A stretch of DNA of 64,000 bases, taken from Thiohalobacter sp. IOR34 (GTDB taxonomy: Bacteria; Pseudomonadota; Gammaproteobacteria; Thiohalobacterales; Thiohalobacteraceae). The stretch covers positions 1,089,438 through 1,153,437 of the forward strand of contig NZ_CP128988.1 of NCBI RefSeq assembly GCF_030406045.1, read 5' to 3'. A program made the translations under genes and the position numbers. Position 1 is the stretch's first letter. Every line of letters starts with the position of its first letter. The notes below the pieces were generated by a model. The model saw only the letters and a list, made by a program, of their open reading frames with translations, made no database searches and had not been told where the DNA came from. Shown piece after piece: positions 25,396 to 33,888 of the stretch.

Positions 25396-26910
25396 ATGCC
25401 GCTTGAATTGCCCATCCTCAGTCTGCTGATCTGGCTGCCGATCTTCGGCGGAATCGCCGTGCTGGCCGCGGGCGATCGCGAGCCCTGGGGCGGGCGGAGC
25501 ATTGCACTGATCGTCTCGGTGCTCAGCTTCCTGCTCAGCATCCCGCTGTACACCGCCTTCGATAGCAGCACCGCCGCCATGCAGTTCCAGGAGCTGACAC
25601 CCTGGATCGAGGCCTTCGGCATCAATTACCACCTCGGCGTGGATGGCATCTCCATGCCGCTGATCCTGCTCACCACCTTCACCACCGTGCTGGTGGTGCT
25701 GGCCGGCTGGGAGGTGATCAAGACCCGCACCGCCCAGTACATGGCCGCCTTCCTGATCATGGAGGGGCTGATGATCGGCGTCTTCGCAGCGCTGGACGCC
25801 ATGCTGTTCTATGTCTTCTGGGAGGGCATGCTGATCCCGATGTTCCTGATCATCGGCATCTGGGGCGGGCCACGACGGGTCTATGCCACCATCAAGTTCT
25901 TCCTCTACACCTTCTTCGGTTCGGTATTCATGCTGGTGGCGCTGATCTACATGCACTACCAGTCGGACAGCTTCGGCATTCTCGACTTCCACACTCTGAA
26001 GCTGGGCATGACCGAGCAGATCCTGATCTTCCTCGCCTTCCTGCTCGCCTTTGCCGTCAAGGTGCCAATGTGGCCGGTTCACACCTGGTTGCCCGACGCA
26101 CATGTCGAGGCGCCCACCGGCGGCTCGGTGATCCTGGCGGCCATCATGCTGAAGATCGGCGGCTACGGCTTCCTGCGCTTCAGCCTGCCCATCACACCGG
26201 ATGCCAGTCATGAGCTCGACTGGCTGATCATCGGCATGTCGCTGATCGCGGTGGTCTACATCGGCTTCGTCGCCGTGGTCCAGCAGGACATGAAGAAGCT
26301 GATCGCCTATTCCTCCATCGCCCACATGGGCTTCGCCACCCTCGGCTTTTTCCTGCTGTTCTCGATCATCGAGAACACCGGCGACACCCAGGGTGCGGTG
26401 CTCGGCCTGGAGGGCGGCATGGTGCAGATGGTCTCCCACGGCTTCATCTCTGCCGCCCTGTTCCTCTGCGTCGGCGTGCTCTACGATCGCATGCACAGCC
26501 GCCAGATCGCCGACTATGGTGGGGTGGTGAACACCATGCCGGTGTTTGCCGCCTTCATGGTGCTGTTCGCCATGTCCAATTCGGGGCTGCCGGGCACCTC
26601 CGGCTTCATCGGCGAATTCATGGTCATCCTGGCCAGTTTCAAGGGCAATTTCTGGTATGCCTTCCTGGCCGGCACCACCCTGATCCTCGGTGCGGCCTAC
26701 AGCCTGTGGCTGGTCAAGCGGGTGGTGTTCGGTGCCGTGGCCAACGAACAGGTGGCCGCGTTGCAGGACATCAATCCACGTGAATTCTTCATCCTCGGAT
26801 CGCTGGCCGTGGCGGTGCTGCTGCTTGGCCTGTGGCCGGCCCCATTGATCGACGTGATGCAGGCTACGCTGCAGAATCTGCTGGCCCACGTCACGGTATC
26901 GAAACTCTAA
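25396..26910 (+). CDS. nuoM: NADH-quinone oxidoreductase subunit M
   Basis: Antiporter-like proton-pumping subunit, 504 aa. Key blocks: FYVFWEGMLIPMFLIIG, VKVPMWPVHTWLPDAHVEAP, and AYSSIAHMGF. Conserved membrane Glu (FWEGM) and Lys (AVKVP) are in place. Confidence 0.98.
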   Translation: MPLELPILSLLIWLPIFGGIAVLAAGDREPWGGRSIALIVSVLSFLLSIPLYTAFDSSTAAMQFQELTPWIEAFGINYHLGVDGISMPLILLTTFTTVLVVLAGWEVIKTRTAQYMAAFLIMEGLMIGVFAALDAMLFYVFWEGMLIPMFLIIGIWGGPRRVYATIKFFLYTFFGSVFMLVALIYMHYQSDSFGILDFHTLKLGMTEQILIFLAFLLAFAVKVPMWPVHTWLPDAHVEAPTGGSVILAAIMLKIGGYGFLRFSLPITPDASHELDWLIIGMSLIAVVYIGFVAVVQQDMKKLIAYSSIAHMGFATLGFFLLFSIIENTGDTQGAVLGLEGGMVQMVSHGFISAALFLCVGVLYDRMHSRQIADYGGVVNTMPVFAAFMVLFAMSNSGLPGTSGFIGEFMVILASFKGNFWYAFLAGTTLILGAAYSLWLVKRVVFGAVANEQVAALQDINPREFFILGSLAVAVLLLGLWPAPLIDVMQATLQNLLAHVTVSKL

Positions 26911-26921
26911 GAGTCTGACCG

Positions 26922-28364
26922 ATGAACCCTGTGATAGCCGATTTTGCACCCCTGGCCCCGGAGATCTTCGTCCTCGGCATGGCCTGTCTGGTGCTGGTCC
27001 TGGACCTGTTCATCAGCGACCGCAACCGCATCCTCACCTATGCCCTGGCACAGCTGACCCTGTTCGGGGCGCTGCTGCTGAACGTGCTGGGTGGCAGCGA
27101 CGAGCGCCTGGTCACACTGTCCGGCAGCTATGTCTCCGATCCGATGGCGACCCTGGCCAAGAGCTTCGTGCTGCTGGTGGTGTTCGCGGTGTTCGCCTAC
27201 AGCCGTGACTACCTGCGCGATCGGGCCCTGTTCAAGGGTGAGTACTATGTCCTCGGCCTGTTCGGCACCCTGGGCATGATGATCATGATCTCCGCTTACA
27301 GCCTGCTCACTCTCTACCTCGGGCTGGAGCTGCTGGCGCTGTCGCTCTATGCCCTGGTCGCCTTCAACCGCGACTCGCCGGCGGCATCCGAGGCGGCGAT
27401 GAAGTACTTCGTGCTCGGCGCCCTGGCCTCCGGTCTGCTGCTCTATGGCATGTCCATCGTCTACGGCGTCACCGGCAGTCTGGAGATCGGGGTGGTGGCG
27501 GAGCGGATCGCGGCCATGTCCGAGATCAGCTTGCCGCTGATCTTCGCCCTGTCCTTCATCATCCTCGGGCTGGCCTTCAAGCTGGGTGCGGTGCCTTTCC
27601 ACATGTGGATCCCCGACGTCTACCAGGGGGCACCGACCTGCGTCACCCTGTACATCGGCAGCGCGCCCAAGATCGCCGCCTTCGCCATGGCCATGCGCCT
27701 GCTGGCCGAGTCGCTGGGTGCCCTGCAGGCCGACTGGAGCGGCATGCTGGCGGTGCTGGCCGTGCTGTCGCTGGCGCTGGGCAACCTGGTGGCCATCGCC
27801 CAGAGCAACATCAAGCGCATGCTGGCCTACTCGACCATCTCCCACGTCGGCTTCCTGCTGCTCGGTATCCTCTCCGGCAACCAGGCCGGCTATGGTGCGG
27901 CACTGTTCTACGCCATCACCTACGCCATCATGGCGGCCGGCGGCTTCGGCATGGTGATCCTGTTGAGCCGTGCCGGCTTCGAGGCCGAGCGTCTGGAGGA
28001 CTTCAAGGGGCTGAATGCGCGCAATCCCTGGTTCGCCTTCATGATGCTGCTGCTGATGTTCTCCATGGCCGGGGTGCCGCCGACGGTCGGTTTCTATGCC
28101 AAGCTGCTGGTGCTGGAGGCGGTGATCGATGTCGACATGCTGTGGCTGGCGCTGGTCGCCGTGTTCTTCTCCATCATCGGCGCCTTCTACTATCTGCGGG
28201 TCGTCAAGCTGATGTATTTCGATGTCCCCGAGGACGACCGGCCGCTGGCTGCCAACGCCGAGATGCAGGTGGCGCTCAGCATCAATGCGCTGGCCGTGCT
28301 GCTGCTCGGCCTCTTCCCGGGCGGGTTGATGCTGGCCTGCCTGGAAGCCATGCGTCTCGGCTGA
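26922..28364 (+). CDS. nuoN: NADH-quinone oxidoreductase subunit N
   Basis: Third antiporter-like subunit and last gene of the operon, 480 aa. Blocks: [47 protein letters not shown] and [16 protein letters not shown]. The spacer that follows holds the tRNA-fMet promoter; I see no clear intrinsic terminator directly after nuoN. Confidence 0.98.
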   Translation: MNPVIADFAPLAPEIFVLGMACLVLVLDLFISDRNRILTYALAQLTLFGALLLNVLGGSDERLVTLSGSYVSDPMATLAKSFVLLVVFAVFAYSRDYLRDRALFKGEYYVLGLFGTLGMMIMISAYSLLTLYLGLELLALSLYALVAFNRDSPAASEAAMKYFVLGALASGLLLYGMSIVYGVTGSLEIGVVAERIAAMSEISLPLIFALSFIILGLAFKLGAVPFHMWIPDVYQGAPTCVTLYIGSAPKIAAFAMAMRLLAESLGALQADWSGMLAVLAVLSLALGNLVAIAQSNIKRMLAYSTISHVGFLLLGILSGNQAGYGAALFYAITYAIMAAGGFGMVILLSRAGFEAERLEDFKGLNARNPWFAFMMLLLMFSMAGVPPTVGFYAKLLVLEAVIDVDMLWLALVAVFFSIIGAFYYLRVVKLMYFDVPEDDRPLAANAEMQVALSINALAVLLLGLFPGGLMLACLEAMRLG

Positions 28365-28439
28365 CCGCTTCGCCCCCCCTGCCTGGCCGGACTGCCAAGC
28401 CCTAGAAAATCAAAGGGATAAAAAAACTTCCTCAGGGTC

Positions 28440-28472
28440 TTGCAAAGCCCCGGGGCATTCATTAGAATGCCC
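28440..28472 (+). promoter_or_regulatory. tRNA-fMet promoter with a palindrome over the -10
   Basis: TTGCAA at 28440-28445 and TAGAAT at 28463-28468, 17-bp spacer. The inverted repeat GGGCATTC-ATTA-GAATGCCC (28453-28472) covers the -10 element, and the discriminator is GC-rich (GCCC), a feature associated with stringent control of stable-RNA promoters. Confidence 0.6.
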
Positions 28473-28481
28473 AACTCCTGA

Positions 28482-28558
28482 TGCGGGGTGGAGCAGTCTG
28501 GCAGCTCGTCGGGCTCATAACCCGAAGGTCGCAGGTTCAAATCCTGCCCCCGCTACCA
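28482..28558 (+). tRNA. initiator tRNA-fMet (CAT)
   Basis: 77 nt with encoded CCA. The anticodon arm is TCGGG-CTCATAA-CCCGA, showing the three consecutive G:C pairs of initiator tRNAs, and the D stem GAGC/GCTC includes the A11:T24 pair. The 1:72 pair is a mismatch, T1 with T72, whereas E. coli initiators have C1:A72. In E. coli this tRNA precedes rimP-nusA; here 29 kb intervene. Confidence 0.96.
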
Positions 28559-28572
28559 AATTTCTTCAAAAC

Positions 28573-28606
28573 AACGGCTTGCAGGTTCTTCTGCGAGCCG
28601 TTTTTT
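28573..28606 (+). terminator. intrinsic terminator of tRNA-fMet
   Basis: ACGGCTTGCAG and CTGCGAGCCGT form an 11-bp stem (one wobble) around GTTCTT, followed by TTTTTT. It isolates the tRNA from the accessory region. Confidence 0.9.
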
Positions 28607-28647
28607 ATTGCACGGGCTGAATCCGGCAGCCTCCTATGCGGGAGATT

Positions 28648-28702
28648 GCCGCTCCTGCCAGGGTGCCGCCATGCCCCGTAGGAGCGGCCTCCAGGCCGCG
28701 AT
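28648..28702. repeat. REP-like hairpin element
   Basis: GCCGCTCC is followed by GTAGGAGCGGCCTCCAGGCC, which continues GCGAT. GGAGCGGC pairs with GCCGCTCC, and GGCCTCCAGGCC is itself a palindrome. Related copies are at 31080-31148, 42115-42192 and 56106-56182. It resembles Pseudomonas-type REP sequences. The following bases to 28753 match the stretch before 31199, ending in a decayed TIR and CTAG. Confidence 0.75.
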
Positions 28703-28785
28703 CCCCGGCGCGCCCAGCCACGCCATCATCCGGGGTCCCGATACAATATGCAGCTAGCAGCCTGCTACGTTCGACAGGCTGCCAG

Positions 28786-29030
28786 CCCGGATATTGCACC
28801 AAGGCGGCGCGCATGATCGGAGTGCAGGCTGGTATACAAGGCCAGGAGGCTCGCAAATAGGCCCTCGTAGCGGGGTACACTTTGTGCCTATTCGATCTCA
28901 GAACGCATCTGGCTGCGCATCCTGGCCGATCCCCCTTGAACCCTGGCTACGGCTATACTTCTGCGGGTGATCGACCAAGCTGCTTTGCCAGCTCCGCCCT
29001 GAGAATCGAATCCTTGGTGCAATATCCGGG
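28786..29030. mobile_element. 245-bp TIR element (YTAR-flanked MITE), copy 1
   Basis: Ends CCCGGATATTGCACCAAGG (28786) and CCTTGGTGCAATATCCGGG (to 29030). Flanks are CCAG on the left and CTAG on the right, so one flank appears mutated. The interior matches the reverse complement of the copy at 32000-32244, and the length is identical to that copy and to 49118-49362. It interrupts an IS3-type transposase remnant. A 24-bp palindrome (CAGCCTG...CAGGCTG) sits just to its left after another CTAG. Confidence 0.75.
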
Positions 29031-29195
29031 CTAGCTGCCCGGTCACTGTGATGGATCAGCCCCTCAGTCCCAGTCTGTGACCACAGCGCCTGCTCCAGCG
29101 CATCCAGCACTAATGAACCTCGCTACTCGCAAGCCGACAATGCGACGTGCGAAGACATCGATGACGAACGCCACGAAGACGACGCCGGCCCAGGT
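29031..29195 (-). pseudogene. IS3-family transposase (orfB) remnant
   Basis: On the minus strand one frame reads TWAGVVFVAFVIDVFARRIVG and a shifted frame reads LDALEQALWSQTGTEGLIHHSDR, both part of the integrase-core (DDE) region of IS3-group transposases. A frameshift/deletion separates the two pieces, and the 245-bp element cuts the gene right after HHSDR. From 29196 to 29321 I see nothing recognisable. Confidence 0.7.
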
Positions 29196-29321
29196 CAATG
29201 CGTCTGAAATTCGGGGAAGCTTACGGTGAGACCTGCCCTCTTTTGCTTGGCCAGCGGTTGCTGGACTTGGGCAAAAAGGGTGTTTATTCTTCCTATACGC
29301 TTATGTTAACGGGGCAGTGGT

Positions 29322-30455
29322 GTGCATTTGTATAAAAAGTTCCTGATCAATTCATTGCGGAACAATATGGCGAAGGGTATGGAAAGAATAAATGCCCTTT
29401 TTCATAAGTCTCGTGCTAGCTCCGATCAAGGAAGTCACCTGGCTCCACGCAGGATGAGCTCAGATCGGGGACACCGACAAATAAAAGTACGGAAGATCAT
29501 GGACACTACAAAGTTTCTTGACGAGAAACCAAAAATAATATTTGAAAAGCGATTTGAGCAATGCCCGCTTTGCTTGGAAAGGGAGTTCCATCCCGATGGA
29601 AATATAGAATTTAATGAGCACAAGCTGGAATATAGTTTGTGCAGGCGTTGCGGACTAAAATTTTTAAATCCACCAATCAAAAAAGATGGCTACGTCAATA
29701 TATACAAATATTTTTTCTGGAGCGAATTTGACATTAATAAAAATAAACTCAAAAAAATCAGCTTAAAAAAAGGTCGTGCTCATAACAAAGCAATTTACCA
29801 CTCCGGTATGGTATCGGAAAATATCAGCATAAATGAAAAAACAAAAATTCTTGATGTCGGTTCTGGGTATGGGTATTTACTCACAGAGCTGAAAAAGCAA
29901 TATGGATGCATAACACATGCGATAGAACCCGGGGAACAGGCAATTGCAGTCCTGAAAGAATCAGGCATTGAACATGTCGGAAGTGATGCTGATATTTTCT
30001 TTCAAGAAAACGCCGGAAATGTTTATGACATAATTTGTTTTGCATCATCTCTGATTAATTTCACCGATCCGGTTGAAATATTAAAGGGTGCAAATCGCAA
30101 CCTGTCTGATGGAGGATACGTTTATATTCAGATAAACAATCCGTTGGCAAGAGGTGGCGAATCATTATGGCATCCTTTTTTAATGACACAGGAATGCCTT
30201 GAATTTTTACTGAAAAAGTGCGGTTTCAAACCAATAATCTGGGATTTTGACCCATCCCCGGACAAAAAATCAAAGCCGTTTAAATGGTGGATATCTGTGA
30301 TTGCGAGGAAAGAACCCGTTAATGACTTCGAACTCCATCACTTTAATGTAGAAGAATATTTAGAGAGAAGAAAAAAAGGACAGGCCAATATCAGGAAAAC
30401 CTATCAAGACAAGATATATATAAGGGAAAAAAGGAAGAGCCACCCAATGGTTTAG
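29322..30455 (+). CDS. class I SAM-dependent methyltransferase with N-terminal zinc-ribbon motif
   Basis: 377 aa if the GTG at 29322 is used; ATGs at residues 16, 20 and 60 (29499, MDTTKFLDEK) are alternatives. A CPLC...CRRC zinc-ribbon pair (residues 81-84 and 107-110) precedes a Rossmann methyltransferase with motif I ILDVGSGYGYLLTELKK (about 177-193). This layout is typical of methyltransferases acting on sugars or small metabolites; the substrate is unknown. The gene is strikingly A+T-rich compared with its neighbours and is flanked by two transposase remnants, so it is probably acquired. No operon partner is visible. Confidence 0.8.
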   Translation: MHLYKKFLINSLRNNMAKGMERINALFHKSRASSDQGSHLAPRRMSSDRGHRQIKVRKIMDTTKFLDEKPKIIFEKRFEQCPLCLEREFHPDGNIEFNEHKLEYSLCRRCGLKFLNPPIKKDGYVNIYKYFFWSEFDINKNKLKKISLKKGRAHNKAIYHSGMVSENISINEKTKILDVGSGYGYLLTELKKQYGCITHAIEPGEQAIAVLKESGIEHVGSDADIFFQENAGNVYDIICFASSLINFTDPVEILKGANRNLSDGGYVYIQINNPLARGGESLWHPFLMTQECLEFLLKKCGFKPIIWDFDPSPDKKSKPFKWWISVIARKEPVNDFELHHFNVEEYLERRKKGQANIRKTYQDKIYIREKRKSHPMV

Positions 30456-30548
30456 TTGGCGTAATGCCGGGTTAATATGGTCTTCAAAGTTTTTCCAAAT
30501 TTTCAATAAAAAGGACTGAGCGGAAAAGTAGTGCTTATTGGTTTTGAT

Positions 30549-30890
30549 TTATTGGGTATTCGCCCGAGTCAGTATGCGCCCGATGGTGCTATGGGGAATC
30601 CCCACTAACTGACATATCTGGCGATAGGTTTTACGCTTGCGTCGCAAGGCGACAATGCGCTGGTGGACTTGGAGGCTGTATTGGCGAGGTCACCGATGGG
30701 GCCGAGAGTTGCGGTCTTGTAGACTCGCCCAGCCCTCTTTGCGATATCGCTTCAGCCATTTGTAAGTGGTGCGCACACTCACGCCGCAGGCTTGGGCTGT
30801 TTCTACCGGGCGCAGGCCTTCTTCGGGGTTCCTGCGCACCAGGAGCTCTCGACCACGCGGCGTCAAACGGGCATTCTTGTGTATGTTCAT
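30549..30890 (-). pseudogene. IS481-family transposase N-terminal remnant
   Basis: Starts MNIHKNARLTPRGRELLVRR and continues with the helix-turn-helix block ACGVSVRTTYKWLKRYR and LQDRNSRPHR, typical of IS481 transposases. An in-frame TGA follows PHR, but homology resumes in the same frame (QRIVALRRKRKTYRQICQLV, then GIPHSTIGRIL) before a TAA at 30549-30551. The DDE catalytic domain is absent. The 90 bp between this and the methyltransferase hold nothing clear. Confidence 0.8.
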
Positions 30891-30899
30891 CCGGGCTAG

Positions 30900-31052
30900 C
30901 CTGTCGGACTCAGGCGATCATAACGAGCAGGGTGGGAGAACGGCGCGAATCTCCACGATTTCGAGGCGCATCGTAGGCACTACGCAACGAGAAATCGGGG
31001 AGATTCGCGCCGTTCTCCCGCCGGCGCAGTAGATCAGTCCCTGGTCCGACAG
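30900..31052. repeat. palindromic element, about 150 bp
   Basis: Outer arms CCTGTCGGACTC and the complementary region around GTCCGACAG; inner arms of about 28 bp (30934-30962 and 30991-31019; GGGAGAACGGCGCGAATCTC on the left) around a roughly 28-base loop. CTAG precedes it at 30896-30899. Non-coding; it can form a very stable hairpin. Confidence 0.7.
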
Positions 31053-31079
31053 ACTCCTGGGCCTGTTGACGCCACGCCA

Positions 31080-31148
31080 ATCGCGGCCTGGAGGCCGCTC
31101 CTGCCAGGGTGCCGCCATGCCCCGTAGGAGCGGCCTCCAGGCCGCGAT
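31080..31148. repeat. paired REP-like hairpins (BIME-like)
   Basis: ATCGCGGCCTGGAGGCCGCT and, 32 bp later, its inverted partner GTAGGAGCGGCCTCCAGGCC form a head-to-head pair. The following 50 bp (to 31203) end in GATGCAATATCCGGG-CTAG, a TIR of the 245-bp element family. Confidence 0.75.
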
Positions 31149-31200
31149 TCCCGGCGGGCCCAGCCACGCCATCATCCGGGGTACCGATGCAATATCCGGG

Positions 31201-31941
31201 CTAGCGGCCGTACAAGCTGGCGTAGCCGTCGGGGTCGAGGATCTGGCGGATATCGACGAAGCTGCCGCTGGGGTACTTCTTCAGCTCGGGAAGGACCGAG
31301 ACGAGTCGTGTGGCGGCCTCGAGCGGCCCGGGCATGACCTCGGTGCCGCGTGCCTGGCGCAACCGCTGCAGTGCCGGGAAGGCCTCGGCGTCGGCGTCCT
31401 CGCACAGGTGGTCCATCATCGGCGTGTCGATGATGCCGGGCGCCAGCGCGCTGATGTGGGTGTCCGGAAACTCGTGGGCGTAGAGCTTCGCCAGCATGTT
31501 CAGCGCTGCCTTGGACAGGGCGTATCCACCCCAGCCCTTGTTGCCCAGCACGGCGGCGCCGGAGGAGATCATGACCACCTGGCCCAGCGGCCGGCCCCAG
31601 CCATGCAGCCAGTCCATGACGGCTTTATTGGCCCAGAGGTTCACCTCCATGATCTGCCGGAGGCTCTCGAGCGGCGTCTCGACCAGTCTGCGGATTTCAC
31701 CCAGGACGCCGGCGTTGAGGATCACGAGATCAAGCGCCTCCAGCCCACCGAGCAGGCCTTGCAGTGCCCCGGGCAGGGCAGCGAAGTCGGTGAGGTCGCA
31801 GCGCAGGTCATGTATGCCGGACAGGTCGCATCCGCGGCGGCTGCAGCCGTACACCGACCAGCCGTTTTCGAGCAGATGCTGCGCGAGCCCATGGCCGAAG
31901 CCGGAGCTCGTGCCGGTGATGAAAGCGGTTTTCCTGATCAT
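31201..31941 (-). CDS. SDR-family NAD(P)-dependent oxidoreductase
   Basis: Short-chain dehydrogenase, 246 aa from ATG 31941 (MIRKTAFITG); an ATG at 31980 would add 13 residues. Cofactor motif TGTSSGFG, the NAG motif (VILNAGVLG), the Ser in VVMISSGAAV and catalytic YALSK are present. The substrate cannot be told. The stop codon (TAG, minus strand) is part of the CTAG joining it to a TIR, and another CTAG and TIR lie just upstream (31996-31999), so the gene is bracketed by outward-facing repeat elements. Confidence 0.88.
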   Translation of the reverse strand: MIRKTAFITGTSSGFGHGLAQHLLENGWSVYGCSRRGCDLSGIHDLRCDLTDFAALPGALQGLLGGLEALDLVILNAGVLGEIRRLVETPLESLRQIMEVNLWANKAVMDWLHGWGRPLGQVVMISSGAAVLGNKGWGGYALSKAALNMLAKLYAHEFPDTHISALAPGIIDTPMMDHLCEDADAEAFPALQRLRQARGTEVMPGPLEAATRLVSVLPELKKYPSGSFVDIRQILDPDGYASLYGR

Positions 31942-31999
31942 GCGTCCAAATGGTACGAAAAAAATGGTATCCCGTGCCAACGATTCTTTTGATCGCTAG

Positions 32000-32244
32000 C
32001 CTGGATGTTGCACCAAGGATTCGATGCCCAGGGCGGAGCTGGCAAAGCAGGTTGGTCGATCACCCGCAGAAGCATAGCCGTAGCTAGGGTTCAAGAGGGA
32101 TCGGCCAGGATGCGCAGCCAGATGCTTTCTGAGATCGAATAGGCACAAACCGTAACAGGGCACAATCGCTCGCAGAGGGAATCACTGCCTTGATAAATAC
32201 CGGATAAATTACGCATTCAAGGCCGCCTTCGTGCAATATGCGGG
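32000..32244. mobile_element. 245-bp TIR element (YTAR-flanked MITE), copy 2
   Basis: Left end CCTGGATGTTGCACCAAGG, right end CCTTCGTGCAATATGCGGG. It is flanked on both sides by CTAG (31996-31999 and 32245-32248). The interior is closely similar to 49118-49362. No coding content. Confidence 0.85.
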
Positions 32245-32248
32245 CTAG

Positions 32249-32510
32249 CGGATATTGCAAGGCGGCCCGCATGATCGGCGTGCAGACTGGCAAATGGGTC
32301 GGGAACTCGTAACCCGGCTTTGTGCCTGTTCGATTGACCCCGGGCATTGCCCGCCGCGATCGAGGCGCAAGGGGTACCCGCCATCCTGCCACCCCGGCCC
32401 ACGGAGCCTGCCACAAACCGTACCCCGCCGTGAGGAGCCTTTTGCGAGCCTCCCGGCCTTGTATGTCAGTCTGCACTCCGATGCGGGCCGCCTTGGTGCA
32501 ATATCCGGGC
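32249..32510. mobile_element. 262-bp TIR element, adjacent to copy 2
   Basis: Shares the CTAG at 32245-32248 with its neighbour and ends at a second CTAG (32511-32514). The left TIR is decayed (CGGATATTGCAAGGC) while the right is canonical (GGTGCAATATCCGGG). The interior resembles the 411-bp element at 42046-42456, for example CAAATGGGTCGGGAACTCG. It stops about 85 bp before the cytochrome-porin gene. Confidence 0.75.
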
Positions 32511-32598
32511 TAGGTGCTATGTCAGTCAGACCGTTGCCTTTCTCTTCGCCAATGGTATAGGCTGACCGGGACGGCAGGGCGGCCGAAGGAGAGCTTCG

Positions 32599-33888
32599 AT
32601 GGTTCAATGGGATCTGCGTCGTATTGCGAGCCGGCTGTTGTTCATCGGCCTGGGGATACAGTTCTGGGCGTCCCCGGTCTCCGCCATGCCGGAATTCGCC
32701 CGCAAGTACAGCCTGAGCTGTGCCGCCTGCCATGCCGCCTTTCCGCGGCTGAACAAGTTTGGTGAGCATTTCCGTGACAGCAACATGCGGCTGCCGAACT
32801 GGAAGGACAACACCGTCAAGACCGGCGACGAGCGGCTGGCACTGCCGCCCTATCCGCCGCTGGCGGTGCGCGCCCAGGCCTATGTTCAGGCGCGTGACGG
32901 TCGATCCATCGATCCCCTGACCGGCGTCAGCGAGAATGCCAGCACGGATTTCCAGTCGCCCTATCTGATCAAGCTGTTGTCCAGTGCGCCGCTCAGCGAT
33001 CACATCAGCTACTATTTCTACGGCATCCTGGCGGAGAAGGGCGGCAACGGCCAGGTGATCGTGGAGGACGCCTGGTTCCGCCATGACGATATCTTCGGCA
33101 GTGGCGTCGGCATGATGCTGGGTCAGTTCCAGGTCTCCGACCTGATGTTCGCCCGCGAGACACGACTTTCGTTCCAGGACTTCATGGCCTATCGCATGGC
33201 CGGCATCACCTATGACCGGGGCGTGCTCTTCGACCGCGGCCTGGGGCCCATCGACCTGGCACTCGGCCTGGTCAACGGCAACGGCATCGAGGACAACCTG
33301 AACATCAACAGCCCGGGCTATCGCCGGCCGGACAAGATGTTCGACAACGACAATTCCAAGACCCTGTTCGGTCGCATCGGTGGCGAGCTGGGACCGGTGC
33401 GGCTGGGGCTGTTCGGCCTGTCCGGCAAGCAGCGCAACGCCACCGGGGCGGCGGGTCTCGACAGCGGCAGCCGCAATACCGACAAGCGGGCCTATGGGCT
33501 CGATCTGTCCGGGGTGATCGCCGGCAAGGCCTACTGGTTCGGCCAGTATCTGTGGAACGAGTGGGACGGGTTCCTCAGCCAGGGACGGAACTACCAGTGG
33601 CAGGGCGGCTTCCTCGGCCTCGACTACATCGCCAATGACCGCTGGGCCTTTTCCGCGCTCTACAACTATGCCGATGCGGGTGATCTGGCTAATACCGACA
33701 CCATCTATGAGGGTATCGACATCAACAGCCTGTCGCTGACCGCCAGCTACTATTTCATGCGCAACGTCAAGGGCGTGGCCGAGGCCAACATCGACTTCCT
33801 GGATGAACAGTCCCGGACCGGCAGCTACTACACCGGCCACCTGAGCAAGGAAAACTACATCCTCTTCGGTTTCGATGCGGCCTTCTGA
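32599..33888 (+). CDS. monoheme cytochrome c-outer membrane porin fusion (Cyc2-like architecture)
   Basis: 429 aa. Signal peptide (residues 1-29, RRIASRLLFIGLG...SPVSA) is followed almost at once by a heme c motif, CAACH at residues 41-45, in the context FARKYSLSCAACHAAFPRLN and then KFGEHFRD. The rest is rich in alternating aromatic/polar strands with Gly-Asn turns and ends in Phe (FGFDAAF), as outer-membrane beta-barrels do. A short N-terminal CxxCH followed by FPxLNxxG and a single barrel is the layout of Cyc2 iron oxidases and related fused cytochrome-porins. An electron conduit at the outer membrane is inference; the substrate is unknown. Good ribosome binding site (AAGGAGAG). Its 3' end overlaps the next gene, and ccm genes follow. 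Confidence 0.82.
   Translation: MVQWDLRRIASRLLFIGLGIQFWASPVSAMPEFARKYSLSCAACHAAFPRLNKFGEHFRDSNMRLPNWKDNTVKTGDERLALPPYPPLAVRAQAYVQARDGRSIDPLTGVSENASTDFQSPYLIKLLSSAPLSDHISYYFYGILAEKGGNGQVIVEDAWFRHDDIFGSGVGMMLGQFQVSDLMFARETRLSFQDFMAYRMAGITYDRGVLFDRGLGPIDLALGLVNGNGIEDNLNINSPGYRRPDKMFDNDNSKTLFGRIGGELGPVRLGLFGLSGKQRNATGAAGLDSGSRNTDKRAYGLDLSGVIAGKAYWFGQYLWNEWDGFLSQGRNYQWQGGFLGLDYIANDRWAFSALYNYADAGDLANTDTIYEGIDINSLSLTASYYFMRNVKGVAEANIDFLDEQSRTGSYYTGHLSKENYILFGFDAAF

Noticed and set aside
29322-30455. Restriction-modification DNA methyltransferase
   Set aside because: There is no target-recognition domain or catalytic NPPY/PCQ motif; the zinc-ribbon plus class I fold fits small-molecule methylation better.
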